Assembly (NCBI GenBank): GCA_001600615.1
Contig: BCKK01000004.1
Coordinates: 434,001 to 498,000 of the forward strand
DNA from: Dioszegia crocea
Lineage: Eukaryota > Basidiomycota > Tremellomycetes > Tremellales > Bulleribasidiaceae
Direction of reading: 5' to 3'
Length of the DNA: 64,000 nt
Shown: positions 24,284 to 36,001 of the stretch, piece by piece
Numbering within the stretch: the first letter of the stretch is position 1
Layout of the letters: every line of letters starts with the position of its first letter
The notes under the pieces: generated by a model
Databases searched by the model: none
What the model was told of the DNA's origin: nothing
Seen by the model: the letters and a program-made list of their open reading frames with translations, nothing else
Translations under genes and position numbers: made by a program

Positions 24284-24806
24284 TCGTCTGAGCCTAACGG
24301 CGTGTTAATTCGTTAGCATTGTACTGTGCCGAGGAAAATACGGCCATCTGTTCGTTGTAGTAAATGGGAGGGAGGGTGATAAGGGACCGTGACAAGCCAA
24401 ATAGTATGCAAGGGGTAGGGCATTTCAGTTGGAGGGATGGGGCCTGTGATATGTTGTAGGGCTATCTCCAAGCACCGCAAGCTGAGAAGTTTGGATCATC
24501 AGCAACATTTGGCATTTCTCACAATGTACTTGTCATCGCATAGCGATTGTACTGGAAGAGAGAACTTCATTGTGAAGGCGAAAAGTGGAGGGGCCCTACA
24601 GCCAAAGGATATACTGGAACGTGTTCCCTCGATCAATCAGAAGGAAGAAGCGTTAAACAATACAATACATGGCGTAGACCATAAGGTACTCTAAAGCCCA
24701 CTACCTAATTCACAAGCTCGACTAAGGAAGAGCGAGCAAGAGACCTATAAAATGTCCATATACGTATACTATTAATATTACCGACAGTACCTAAAGAAAA
24801 GCAACC
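24284..24806. other. Convergent 3' region
   Basis: 523 bases between member B (+) and the disordered-protein gene (-). An ORF at 24437-24694 on the plus strand has no supporting features. AT-rich stretches near 24740-24790 fit 3' ends. Confidence 0.4.
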
Positions 24807-27800
24807 TTAATGCGCAGCGACACTCTGTCCATAATCCACCCTGACGGTATCTGCTGAATCTCCTCGCTCAGGGACGGCCGGTCCCTCCTCGACCACCGCA
24901 CCCCGTCCCTTCAGATCCGCCTCTGTACTCCCGGCCAACAGCTCATCTGCAGGCGTCATGACTGACTGACTTTGACTCGTTTGGCTATCGTACGTTCCAG
25001 AGCTGGACAGATGGCTATGTGTCTGACTCAAGGCGGTGGACTCGCCAGAGTAGGTATCGAGCGTTGCTGCCGATGGTAGGATCGGAGTAGTACGGGATGT
25101 TCGGGATGTGACGGATGATGAGCGGGGCATAGGACGGGGGCCCTGGATGGAGTTCCGGGCGCGTAGAGCCGAGGAAGAGGGAGGGGAATTGGAGTGTGAA
25201 TCGGTAGATGGGGGTGCGGGAGGGGCGCGAGATGGGGATTGAGAGACTCGGGCTGGAGAACCGTGGATTGAAGTGGAGCGAGGTGGGAGATCCTCCGCTG
25301 CGGCCGGAGTGGGTATTGACGCTGGTGCAGGAATGACATCCTCAACCGGTGCTGGAGGCTGAGGTGTCTCATTGCTGTCAATGACCACAACATCCGCCTG
25401 GGTCTCAGCACCATTATCACCCTGGCTAACGAGCGACCCGTTATTCTTCCCCACATCGACCGTGCTATCTGACTGCACGAGCGTTGACGCTGGGGTAGGC
25501 AACACCATGCTGCTAGCGCCGCCCGAGCGGGGAGCAGGTGTATCGAGGTTGACCGGTGTCCTCGATACAGGCTTGCTCGGGGTTGATTTCCGGCTCGACG
25601 AATCCATAGTGGAAAAGCGCTTCCTGAGTGTCCCGAATAGACCCAGTTTCGTCTTCAGCGCGGGGCCTGGCTGCGTGGGTGGAAAGGAACCCGTAGGCAT
25701 AGATACGAACCGCCTCGACCCAGTAGGTGCCGCCTGTGTTGGTACCGGTGGGATTGATGTCGATTGCGGACTCGCTCCAACTGGCGCTGGGAACGGAGCA
25801 CTAGAGGAGGTGGGGACAGGCGGTACGTCGGTCGTTCGCCTCATCAGACCCAACTTCGATTGACTTGGGCTCTTGAGATTCTCTCCCAAACTCCTGTTGC
25901 TCATACTCCGCTTCTCCAGTTTTCTTTTCTCCTTCTCATCCTTCTCTTTCCGCTTAGCCGCCTCCTTCGCTTCGCGAGCCTTATCCTTCTCAGCCTGTTT
26001 CTTCGCTGCGTCCTCTTTGGCCCGTGCAGCTCTTTGCGCTAAGACCTTGGCCGCCTCGGCTTTCTCAGCCAACTTCGCGTCCTTCGCAAGCTGCTTCTTG
26101 GATGCTTTGGTGTTGAGTGTCGGCCGGATCTGGTCGGTGGGAATAGGAGGAACTGGGATAGAAGGGATTATGGCGCATGGAAGAGGATCAGCGGCGTCAA
26201 GAGAGGGAGAGGTCTCAGTGACGGCGCGGCTGAGTGGAGAGGGGACGATAGGGGCGGATGCATTTGTGACCGGCAGGGAAGGGGCCTCGGGCGTAGAATT
26301 GCTCAGAGCGTGATGGGGCGGCGAGGCACCTTCAGGTAGTGAGGGCGCTAAGGAGTCGTGATCGTCCGCTGGTGGTGATGACTGAGGGGAAGTGATGGGT
26401 GGAGCAGTCGATAGATTCGACTGCGTGGTATTTGCAGATGAGGTTGCGTAGGGTCGGTTGTAGTGCTGTCAATTAGCCTGTGCCCACATTGCTAAAGCCA
26501 CTCCGACTCACCTCGCCCCCATCTAAACTCCATCTACCCATACCTGCAGACTTGGACGTAGGTGGCCGACTTCCCCGATGAATATCAAGGTTCGCGCTCC
26601 GCCGCTTCTCCTCGGCACTGACCACCCCAGGGGATGTCTGTACAGGGATGACTGGCGAGTTGAGCATTGCAGCAATAGCATAACCCCCTTCTCTCGGTGC
26701 GAGCTGGGATAGGAAATCCCTCGAGTAGTACGTGCTTGGCGGCCGCGATAATGATGCCTGAGATTTGTTCAAGGGTAATCCTTTGGACAGGTCGGTAGTG
26801 GATGAGTGTGCCGAACCCGAGATGAAGACCGAGTTTGACCGCGGCATGTCGGACTGATTATCCTGCATGACTTTGCTCATGGTCTGAGGATCGGCCGAGG
26901 TCTTCTTGCGGCCGAGACGGACTTGTCGACCTGCAAGGGAGGGAACGCTAGTTGTGGACTTGGATTTCGCGCGCCGTATCGGTGCCTCTTCCTCTGGCGG
27001 CGCAGTTGGCCCTGCAGAGAATGAGCTCTGATATCCCAGTAGAAGAATTGACTCACACATGAAATCTACCGGCATAATGGAAGAGACATGAGGTGATATA
27101 GACACAGGACGCCTTTCGCTCCTTTGACTCAGTCTCCTTACAGTATCCAGCGGTCGCTCCATTGCGCTCCTCTGAGGATTGCTCAGATCCGCTATTGGCT
27201 CTACATCCAGATTCCAGAGGTCTTCACTTGTCATCCCGTTCGTATCCGTACTATGGATACTGGACCGATTGCTCCGTGTCCCGCCCTTTGACCGAAGGAA
27301 TGCCGGCTGAGGAGGAGCGAGAGCAGGGTCGTACAAAGACGTGCTCGACGCGTTGGGCGACTCGTGCGTGAACATTGAGCGCGTAGAGGACGTCATTTGT
27401 AGTTGGGGATGACGGCGGGAGACGGGTGGAGGGAGATTTGGCCGAGGGGACAACTCAGTAGTTGGGGATGTACGTGTAGACCGATTTGGGGATGTGGCAG
27501 GATCGGACTCTCCCCCAGATTGAGTCTGGATTTGACCAGGTTTTTGGGTGAATGAAGCTCGCCGTTTCCACGCTGGAGGCGGGGCGTCCGGGTCACCCGA
27601 GAGTTGACGGTGGAGTGTGTTGACGGGGGATGAGGGTGGGTCGGCGGATATACGGGAGGAGCGAGAACGTGCGAGGGAGAGCTTGGTGAAGGGGTCGGCG
27701 ATCTCGTGGACTGGAGATGGGGATTGGTTCTGTGGGTCAATATATGCTATATGAAAATGAAGCGACCCTTCACAGGCAACAGGCAGATTCAAGGGTGGAA

Positions 27801-28134
27801 GAGCCATATCGAAGATCAAATCGTCATCGATCGAGACTGACGACGACACAAAGGAGGGGATGAGTGGGATTGCGGGTGATAAGGATTAAGTAGTGCCAAG
27901 GGAAGGGGGCGAGACAATTCCGATACAAAGTTCCCACACTCCCAGCTGTCCAGCCGCCGCTCGGATCCTCCTACGCACTACGAGTGAGAGCCTTGAGACC
28001 AGAAATCGTCGCCGGCAGTCATGCGGAACGGAATGATAGAACCAGGGATCACAACTGCAAGCCGGAAAACAAGTAATGCCGCACAGACAACTCACCTCTT
28101 CAAACGGTTGCAGCTGGTTCTGATATTGCGCCAT
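24807..28134 (-). CDS. Large Ser/Pro-rich disordered protein with a structured N terminus, unknown
   Basis: Proposed start is the ATG at 28134 (MAQYQNQLQPFEE, exon 28134-28096), then a 19-nt microexon at 27945-27927 (LGVWEL plus one base), then the exon from 27836. This chain alone keeps the frame and gives FEELGVWELFSIDDDLIF. The N-terminal 60 residues (ALPPLNLPVACEGSLHFHIAYID) look folded, with a beta pattern. The rest, to the stop at 24807, is Ser/Pro/Thr-rich and disordered, with one Lys/Ala/Glu-rich helix (AKEDAAKKQAEKDKAREA region) of about 80 residues. Further introns lie near 27056 and 26515. Without the microexon, translation could start only at 27807. The composition suggests a scaffold or cytoskeleton-associated protein, but I recognise no family. 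The microexon is an inference from phase. Confidence 0.65.
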
Positions 28135-29540
28135 CTTAGCTATCACACCTTGCCCTCAGGGCACGCCTTTATTATAAGATGGTGGGCGCGGGATGATTGA
28201 CGAAGGGAAGACCAATCGGGGCCAAGTGCTGATCTGGGATGTTGCGGTGCCTGTCCAAAATAGGTCAAAAGGAGGTACGGCACCGCTCGGACAGCGAGAT
28301 CTGATATGGCTCAAGCACGTTTTTCGATGTTTCGTTCGAACCGCCAGAGCCAGTGTTGGGTCGCGATGGCTTAGAGCGAAGAGGTGAGGATCTACACAAG
28401 GGTTGTTGGTCGAGGCAGTGAATTGAATGATTCGACGAGGTTGGCCGTAAGTGCACGAATTAAGCTCGTAAAAGTCGGCGGTGTCAGGGTAGGATGACGG
28501 CAACGACGGCAACGAGAGGGCTGGGCGTCCGGCGATGTTTAACGCAAGATAAGATGGACTTCTCGGTATTCGTCGAGCAATGAATGATACAGTAGAGAAG
28601 GAGATGATTTATACCACCCTGGCATGCATCTGCTCTGCCTCATGCATCAGATCTGTCTTGCTTGCATCCTCGGAGAATTTGATTACAAAATAAGGTGCCG
28701 AGGGGTGGGCCAGACATGACGTACGAGCACAAGCCAAGGTTTGTGATTGATTCCGGAGATTTCGGCACCGGTTCTGCCAAGTGATACCAAGCTGATTGCG
28801 ACAGTGGCAGTCAAGGACATCGGTATGCCACTCCTGAATCGTACAAAGGCGCGTCGTCTTGTGCTGTTATCGAGCGGAATAGTATGCGGGGATGGCAGTG
28901 CTTCGTATCCCGACACGATTAGCGCGAGGTGACTGCAGGCGCATAGGAAATTTGCTAATCAGGAGCGTCGATCTTACCGCATCTGGTGATTCTTCAACTC
29001 TGAAACGAGGTCCGGACGTCCATCTTGATTTCTGAAACCGGAATACCATGGGATTTTTGTGGGGCTCCTGCCACCGCTGCTCGTATGGCTGATCTTCATT
29101 CACGCAGGTAGGGTCAACCAGGTAGCCATGTATTGCTCAAATTCAGCCGATTAGCGCTCGATACGCTATCCGCCGACCGAATATCTGAAAACTCCAAAGT
29201 GTTATTTGCAGTCACCTGTTATCTGTGCTCTTTCACTTGCCACCCACGAGAGCCCAACGGAGCTGTTGGGTTGCGATAACGGTATTCTGCTGCGAGAGAT
29301 GGATGCAGAGTCAATAGATGCCCAAAATCCCAGCTGTATGAGGAGTATGCGGATGCCATGGGGAAGATATGCAAGCACAACCTGATTCACGGTGGGAGAC
29401 ACGGTGTGGGCGAGGCGCCACTCTCAACTGCCACACTGGCCGAAACGCCGGCCAACGCCGCTGCTTTCACTGCGCGACTCAACGTTCCCACCATATCTCC
29501 ATCCATCTCATCTTGTCTTACATCTTTACTCATATCTACA
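28135..29540. other. Long divergent intergenic region with coding-like segments
   Basis: 1.4 kb between two divergent genes. Both strands hold ORFs of 60-118 codons, for example 28747-28932 (+) and 28683-28916 and 28867-29103 (-), but none could be joined into a consistent spliced gene. The plus leader just before the Tra2-like gene (29400-29540) is C/T-rich. I make no gene call here. Confidence 0.35.
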
Positions 29541-31256
29541 ATGTCCGACCCCAACGACGGTATGTCTTCTCCCAACTCTTCCGCGCTTCCGACTCTTCGC
29601 ATTTCAGTATGGACAGGTCGGCAGCGGCGGTTCAGTGCGAGCGCGAGTGCGATTCCGGTAAACACGTTCCAGCCATGATTTCCTCTCATCATCATTCCCG
29701 CCCTTGCTATCCGGCCTTTCTCAGCCCGAAATGTCTGCTACTGCGCTTCGGCTGTCCACTTCTCGTCCTGTGGTGTTGGCGTATGTCAATAACGGGCCAA
29801 TCGCTTGATGCCTCTTTCGACTCATGCTCCAATTCTCGGCCCCACTCCTAGTCTAGGCCAACAACCCCATCCACCCCCTCTCCCCGCTTGTATCACCTCC
29901 TCATCCATTCTCTGTCGCGCTACCGCCTCCCACTCAGTCTCGGCTCCTCGTCTCCGACTAACGCCTAATTCAACCCAAAACAATCCGACTGACTCGCTTC
30001 AGTCTGGCAAAATGAAGGCAACGGTGACCGTGAGAGGGATGACGCTCGAGAGCGCTCCCCTGCTCCCCGAGTAGCCGAGCGTGAGAGGTCTCCAAGGCGC
30101 GAGAGGGAGAGAAGCAGGTCCCCTGCGAGGAATGGTGGTGCTCCTGCCCCGGCCACCGATGATCGTGCCACCAGGTAAGCTGTCATGTCTGTGAAATTAA
30201 AGACTTGAAGCTGACTTTTAAGGGTCGACATCCAGAACCAGGGTAACAACCTGCACGTCAGCGGTATCGCTAGAACCATTGACGAGCGTGCGCTTGAAGA
30301 ACTCTTCAACACCGCCGGCAAGGTATGTCTACTGGATCTTTTGGCTAGGCTTTGGCTGACATTGCAGGTGTACAAGGCTGAGATCATGCTTGACCCCCAC
30401 ACTCGTGAGCTTGCTCCTACTCCTATTATCTCAGCCCTTGCTTACAGCCTCAGGGGAGTCTCGTGGTTTCGGTTTCGTCAAGATGGACACTACCGAGGAC
30501 GCCAACGCGGCCATTGACAAGTTCAACGGTACTACCCAAGAGGGCAAGGTCATGACCGTCGCTCACGTAAGTCTCCACATGCCCTTGCTCCGAAATATGA
30601 CTGACAATTTAGGCTCGTCGTGGTCGTGCCCGAACCCCCACTCCTGGCCGATACCACGGTGTCAAGATTGAGGGTGGACCCGGTGGATACGGTGGAGGTG
30701 GCGGAGGTGGTGGTGGTGGCCGATACGGTGGTGGTGGCGGTGGTGGCTTTGACAGGCCCTACCAGCCCCGCTCGTACGACTCGCGCTACGCTGAGCGTGG
30801 GCCTCCTCGTGGTGGGTGTGAGTGTCACATTTCTCCATATCAAAATGGATGATAGGGCCCCCGACTGACAATCACAGACGACGACCGCCGATACGACGAC
30901 AGGCGCCACGATGACCGTGGTGGTGGCGGTGGCGGTTCCCGATACGAGGAACGACCCCGTTACGATGACCGACCAAGGTACGAAGAGCGAGGTGGTGGTG
31001 GTCGTGGTGGAGGTGATGACGGACGAGGACCCCCTCCTGCCGACCGGTAAGTCTATAACACCTCACTTGACAATATCGTCCCATCTCCCTCTTTTACCTT
31101 CGTAATTGAGGGATTTATCCGTTGGTGGGGCTCGACTGAACAAGGGCCTTTTTTCTGACCAGCGATTCTTATTACGACCGCAGAGAGCGAAGCGGACCTT
31201 CTTACGATCGGCGCGACGAGAGGCCTAGGTACGAAGAGAGGCCTAGCCGATACTAG
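29541..31256 (+). CDS. Tra2-like RNA-binding splicing regulator
   Basis: Exon 1 (29541-29559, MSDPND plus one base) splices across a 443-nt intron to exon 2 at 30003, giving an RS-type segment (RERDDARERSPAP, RERSRSP). The RRM follows: RNP2 LHVSGI, RNP1 RGFGFVKM, joined over introns with clean phases. After the RRM comes RARTPTPGRYHGVK, matching the TPTPG linker that marks Tra2 proteins (TPTPGIYMG in animals). A Gly-rich region with YGGGG, DDR and RYEERP repeats completes the protein, ending SRY at 31256. Tra2 proteins bind GAA-rich exonic enhancers and promote exon inclusion in the nucleus. The first intron is about nine times longer than its neighbours and contains a candidate poison exon (separate entry). 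The RS region and linker make an Npl3 or hnRNP assignment less likely. Confidence 0.85.
29608..29657 (+). other. Candidate 50-nt poison cassette exon in the Tra2-like gene
   Basis: Inside the 443-nt first intron, atttcag precedes 29608 and gtaaac follows 29657, giving a well-formed 50-nt exon. Fifty is not a multiple of three: if included, exon 2 is read in another frame and stops at 30072-30074 (tag), long before the RRM. Skipping it gives the full protein. This layout is that of an autoregulatory poison exon; expression is unproven. Confidence 0.5.
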
Positions 31257-31518
31257 GGTCTAGGCTCGTATGCTGAGGCGGGTGGAAGAAGAGAAAAAGT
31301 ACTGTCGGGATAGCAAGCGGGAGCTAGTGAATACCAATGCTGGAGAAATGTATCGTGTATGAGATCTGCAACGGTCGAGTATACCTCGCTCTCCCCTGGT
31401 CAAAGAGTAATCTACCATGTGGTTGCCTGCTCAGAGTGCATAATAGCTCGTTACATGTGAATACAAGGACTGTGACTGATGATGGCGTGGAAGGCCCTGA
31501 CTTGACTCTGATGTACAT

Positions 31519-34500
31519 TTATGACACTGGCGGCGCACTGGTCGTCCTGACACTCCCTCTCCGCCTCTCTCCTTCTTCAACAGCAGCTACGCCCATACCC
31601 AACCCGCCTCCCAACCCAAGCATTCCAAAGACTTTCCGACTGGCGCTCGCTTCTCTCTTCGCCTTCTTCGAATCTTTACTGGCCACTTTGGCATCACCAC
31701 CGCCGTCCGCCCCATTCCTGCCGTTCACATGACCGTCGCCGATACTCCCACTGAGACCCAAGCCAATAATGCGTGGCTCTTCTCTCGATCTTGGCCGACC
31801 TCGTTCTTCCTCCTCTTCCTCCACTCTATCATCTGCTGATGTCTTTCGACGTCGGTCCGCTCGTCCGCCGGCGGCAATCGTCGTCGGCTCTCTTTGACCC
31901 GCCAGTGGAAGGTCGGCGTAGGTGTACCGTGGAGTAGAAGGGACAGGATGGTCATGTGCTTGATCTAGCGCTTTGCGGAGGACAGGCAAAGCGCGGGAAT
32001 CTGAAAGTCGGACAAAAACGTATGAGATTGCCCGTGGGGTAGGCGGTGTCTCGTCATCGTTCTCATTTGGCGAGTTCGTCTCGGTGGTATGGGAGGATGA
32101 GACGGGTGAGGATAGGGTGGAGTTGGCACGGCTATATGGCCCCCGTTTGGGTTTGGCCACAGCGTCAGATACAGAGGGGGTAAAGGCTTGAGCGAGGGGA
32201 TTGGTAGAGCCTGAATTGAGAGTCGAGCTTGCAACTGACGCTGATCGGCTAGGAGCGCGAGAGTTGAGACGCGAGGATGGTCGAGACGCTGTACGTCGTT
32301 GACTGGGAGCCGCTGAGGCTGAGGTTCCGGATGGAATCGGTGGGCCCTTGTCTATCCCGGCTAAGGAGGTCCGAAGTTCCGCAAGGCCCGTCAGGGACAC
32401 TTGGCGACTTAGGGGACTAAGAGGATGTGGGTGCGAGATGGGTAGAGGGGTCAGAGCGACTGAAGGTGAGACGGGTTGCAAACCTCGATAGGCTGCTGAG
32501 CTGACCGTTGTCATCGGGCCCAATGCGGCAGTATGGAGCTTGGGAGAAGTTGTGGCTCGTTGGTATGCCGGTCGAGGAGCTGGTTTGGACTGACCCAAGT
32601 CTGACGGATCGGTAGTGGGTAGTGGGATGAATGTCGCGGGACTAGGAGTGGTAGGTGTGGATATCACAGGGGATGTATTGCCTGAATCACCAGATCTCAA
32701 ACTGGGATCAGTACTATCGATACCTGTACCGACGGGGGGTTCAGGGCGTTCGGGCCCATCACGATCGATATGGACTTGAAGTCCTGGTAGTGGACCAGTA
32801 CCCAACCGAGGCGAGGTTCTGGCAGACCACCAGCCTGCTCCTCCCCCTCCAGCCTCCTCTTCAAACTTCGACAGAGGGGGCGAAACCTCCGTGATCCGCA
32901 ACAAGGCCTGCTGGAGCGATGCCACGGCCAAACTCTCCTCTCCTCCAATCGCCGCGGTGACGGGTGGGGTCGGAGGTGAGACAGCACCATTCCGGACACT
33001 CGCTCGACTCAGGAAGGTAGGTGCAAGCGAGGCAGATCGACTCTGGGGCTGGGACTGCGTCACGGATGCTCGTCGCGGTCGAGTACTGTTGCGGGGCGTG
33101 TGGGAGGAGGATACAGCAGCGACAGATTTGCTCTGCGTCCGCTTGGCAAGTGGTCGATCTCGGACTGGATGTGTGAATTCGATTTGGAGATAACAGCGGA
33201 GGTATGTTATTGGGGTGTTTGGGTTCGCACCGCGGGATGAGGGATCCATCTCGGCGTCGGGGCGGGTTTGGGAGGGATTGGGAGGTACCGAGGCCGATCG
33301 AGCATTAGACTTTGACCGGCGGAAAAGGGCTGTTATCCAGGGTGCAGAAGATTTCTCTTCAGGCTCTGCAGGGGTCTTGGCGACATCGGGGGGCGGGAGG
33401 GGAATGACGAGCTGAAGGAGGGGGAGTGAGGAAGTGGCGATACAATGATAGAGTATACCATGTGTCCGAAGGAGGTATTTAATGTATGACAATACTCGGC
33501 GGTCAGACTCATGTAGCGGATTGGCAAGGATAAGCTCTGCGGGCGTCGGCATGAAGCCCTTGGCCCCGGGAGAGCCATCGATCCGTTTCGGAGGTGTGGA
33601 TTGTGATTGATCCTCGGTGCGATGGGGAGGAGGGAGGATACTGAGCGGTAAAGTATACTTGACCTCGGTATGGAGGAAGCTGAGTTGTTTAAACCCTCCA
33701 CTCGTTCCCTCTTCCTTCGAATCCGCCCTTTCCCCCTCGGCAGCCTTGTCCGCCGTCCATCCTTCCAGTCGCTCAGTGAACTTCTGGCCGAATTGAAACC
33801 TCTTAAATCCTTCCATCCGCTTCCGCCCGTCCATCTCTAGGAACGTCTTGAGACCTCGCCGGACTCTCGCCCATTCTTTCGCCTCGACCTCGTGCTCCGA
33901 GGCCGACAACGCCCAGTTCATAGCGGGACGGTGGGGTGGATAGGCTTTGTCGAGCTCTTGTAGGCGGTCAAGGACGCGCGAAGCCATTGTGTGGCGGGAG
34001 CGATGAGATGAACCGAGGGGGAATCGGGAAGCGGAGAGGAGGGCGAGTAGGGTCAGGGCTATACACCAGATGTCTAATTCTGGTCTGTATGAGTCAGTCA
34101 CTGTTATGATCGAATGTTGTATCTGGGCTGAACAACCCAAAGGCAGACCCACCCAAAATATGTGATAGCGCCCGGAGGATGATTTAAGGCGTTCACAATC
34201 TCAGGACTCTGCTCAAGTCAGCATCAAGTCCCTCTGGTACTCCAGAAACAATCGCAAAGCAGACTTACATGGAACGCAGGACTACCACAGCAGGTGGTCA
34301 GCTTCGGCTCACTAGCCGAAAACTGCGTAGCTAAACCGAGATCTAGGCTCGTGTTAGCCACCGCCTACCTAGAAGTGGTGTGGAGTTGACTTACCGAGCA
34401 CGACGATATCTCCCGTCTCAATGTCGACCAGAATATTCTCTCCCTTCAGATCCCGATGACATACCCTGCCCCGATGCATGCAGTCCCTGATGACACTGAC

Positions 34501-35286
34501 GAGCTGATCGAGGATGTAAGCTGCGCGAGATGGGCGCAGGGGAAGAGGATGCATGTTCAGGGGTATGTGAGTGGCTGCGTATTTCTCTTTTTGCCGTCAG
34601 CTTGATATCGTGATTTGACTGAATGTGACGGTGAGAAGGAGTCTCAACGTACCGATAAGATAGAAATGCCCTTCAGTTCTGATCCACCCCTCAACTCCGA
34701 CGAGGCATGGGTGCGCAAGTAGCTGAGCGAGAAGAGTGGGCTCTCGGAGTAACCTCGCGGCAATGAGCGGATGATGAGGATATAATGGAGTGTGCTTGAG
34801 GGCGTACTGGACAGTCAGCATGACAATAAGGGGGACTGCAACCGCCTCACATGCTTCGCATCTTGTCCTAGGACTTTGTAGACAGTCGAGAATTTGCCTC
34901 GTCCCAACAGACCATCTGGCGCCGAGAGGAATGTGTAATCTCCCACGCCTCTGTAAAGCAGAACATCCGCTGCTGTCGGCGCAAGAGTTATCAGTTCCTC
35001 CTTTGCCTGTTTGGTCAGCTCGAGCAATGGTGGATTTGTAGGGATGAAGACATACCACAGTTACGTCTTGCCAATCTGGGGGATACTTGGCGAATTTCTC
35101 TGCGTTCCTCTCCCTTGATCTTGAATTGGACGATGGGCGCAGTCGGACCGGTGTCCGCGAGCGGGATCTAGCTCCTATGAGTGAAGATCGCTTGGAAGAG
35201 CTGGCGTAGGATTGTCCGTGGACAAAAAGCGTCCCAGCTCCGGGATGCTCGATATCTGGCTGACCGCCTCTGGAGTGGGGCGGCAT
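31519..35286 (-). CDS. Serine/threonine protein kinase with long disordered C-terminal tail
   Basis: ATG at 35286; a basic Ser/Arg-rich leader of about 75 residues precedes the kinase domain. Landmarks in order: glycine loop LLGRGKFSTVYKV, ATP lysine in YALKHT, catalytic loop HRDLKGENIL, activation start DLGLATQF (DLG instead of DFG) and CCGSPAFHSPEIV, followed by ELDIWCIALTLLALLSASRFPL. Introns split most of these motifs. The last exon, from about 34080 to the stop at 31519, is a tail of over 800 residues that is Ser/Pro/Thr-rich, with only short ordered parts (THGILYHCIATSSLPLLQLVIPL). The pattern suits a fungus-specific kinase related to the CAMK/Nim1 side of the kinome, but I cannot name an orthologue. 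All residues needed for phosphotransfer are visible. The gene converges with the Tra2-like gene, 262 bases away. Confidence 0.85.
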
Positions 35287-36001
35287 GCTGAATGCCTGAT
35301 AGCAGTGACGATCAATGTCGATGAGGTCGCGTCGGATTTATATCCATCCGTCAGGTCGGATGTGGTATGGTATGGTAATCGAGTGGCGAGATATCACAGG
35401 CGAGTAGAAGTGATGGGAGATATGCGATGGACAGTGATCGACTTCTCTTTGAGCGCAACTGTTGAGAGTCGCGAACGCTGAGATGTTTCACATTCTAAGC
35501 GAGATAGACCGACGTCAGCTTGTCAGCAGCCTGTGGAGGCATCTGCTGCCTCTTATCCATATCAGCTGGCAGTGGCTCAGCTCCGTGATTGGCGGCTAGT
35601 GAACGCGTATGACGATCGCTCGTTTAAGGTTCTCGGCTTCAACGCGGAAAGAAGCGGAAAGGAAGGCAAGATAAGAGTCAGGCACGGGCGGTGGAGCCGC
35701 AGATAAGGAACTTGAGGCTCACGTGGCGCTTTGAGCCCGAATTCTTACGACCTCCCAAGAGATAACGCCGCAGATTCCCGGCTGGGTAAGAGTTCCTCAG
35801 AATCCCCGTCCAGATCGACCCGGGATTTTACGGCGTTATAGAAAGACGTTTGTTTGGTTCCCGCTCGGGCCGAGTTGTGCCCCGGAACCCTGAACGTGGA
35901 CGCGCTGCGGCTCGTGCCTTGGGGCATGTTACCGCTCTTTGAGACTGACTTTTACCATACTCGCCAGGCCCACAGAACCTGATCGAATAGCCTTCAAAAC
36001 G
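35287..36001. promoter_or_regulatory. Divergent promoter region (kinase / sugar porter)
   Basis: 715 bases between the kinase (-) and the sugar porter (+). I see no ORF with gene character and no clear TATA box. Purine-rich (gaaagaagcggaaagg) bases lie near 35647. Confidence 0.35.

Noticed and set aside
24437..24694. 85-codon plus-strand ORF downstream of family member B
   Set aside because: It lies in a convergent 3' region, has no recognisable motif and does not join in frame with member B.
28265..28400. tRNA-like GTTCGAACC box
   Set aside because: The flanking bases do not form a T-arm stem and no acceptor stem pairs with it on either strand.
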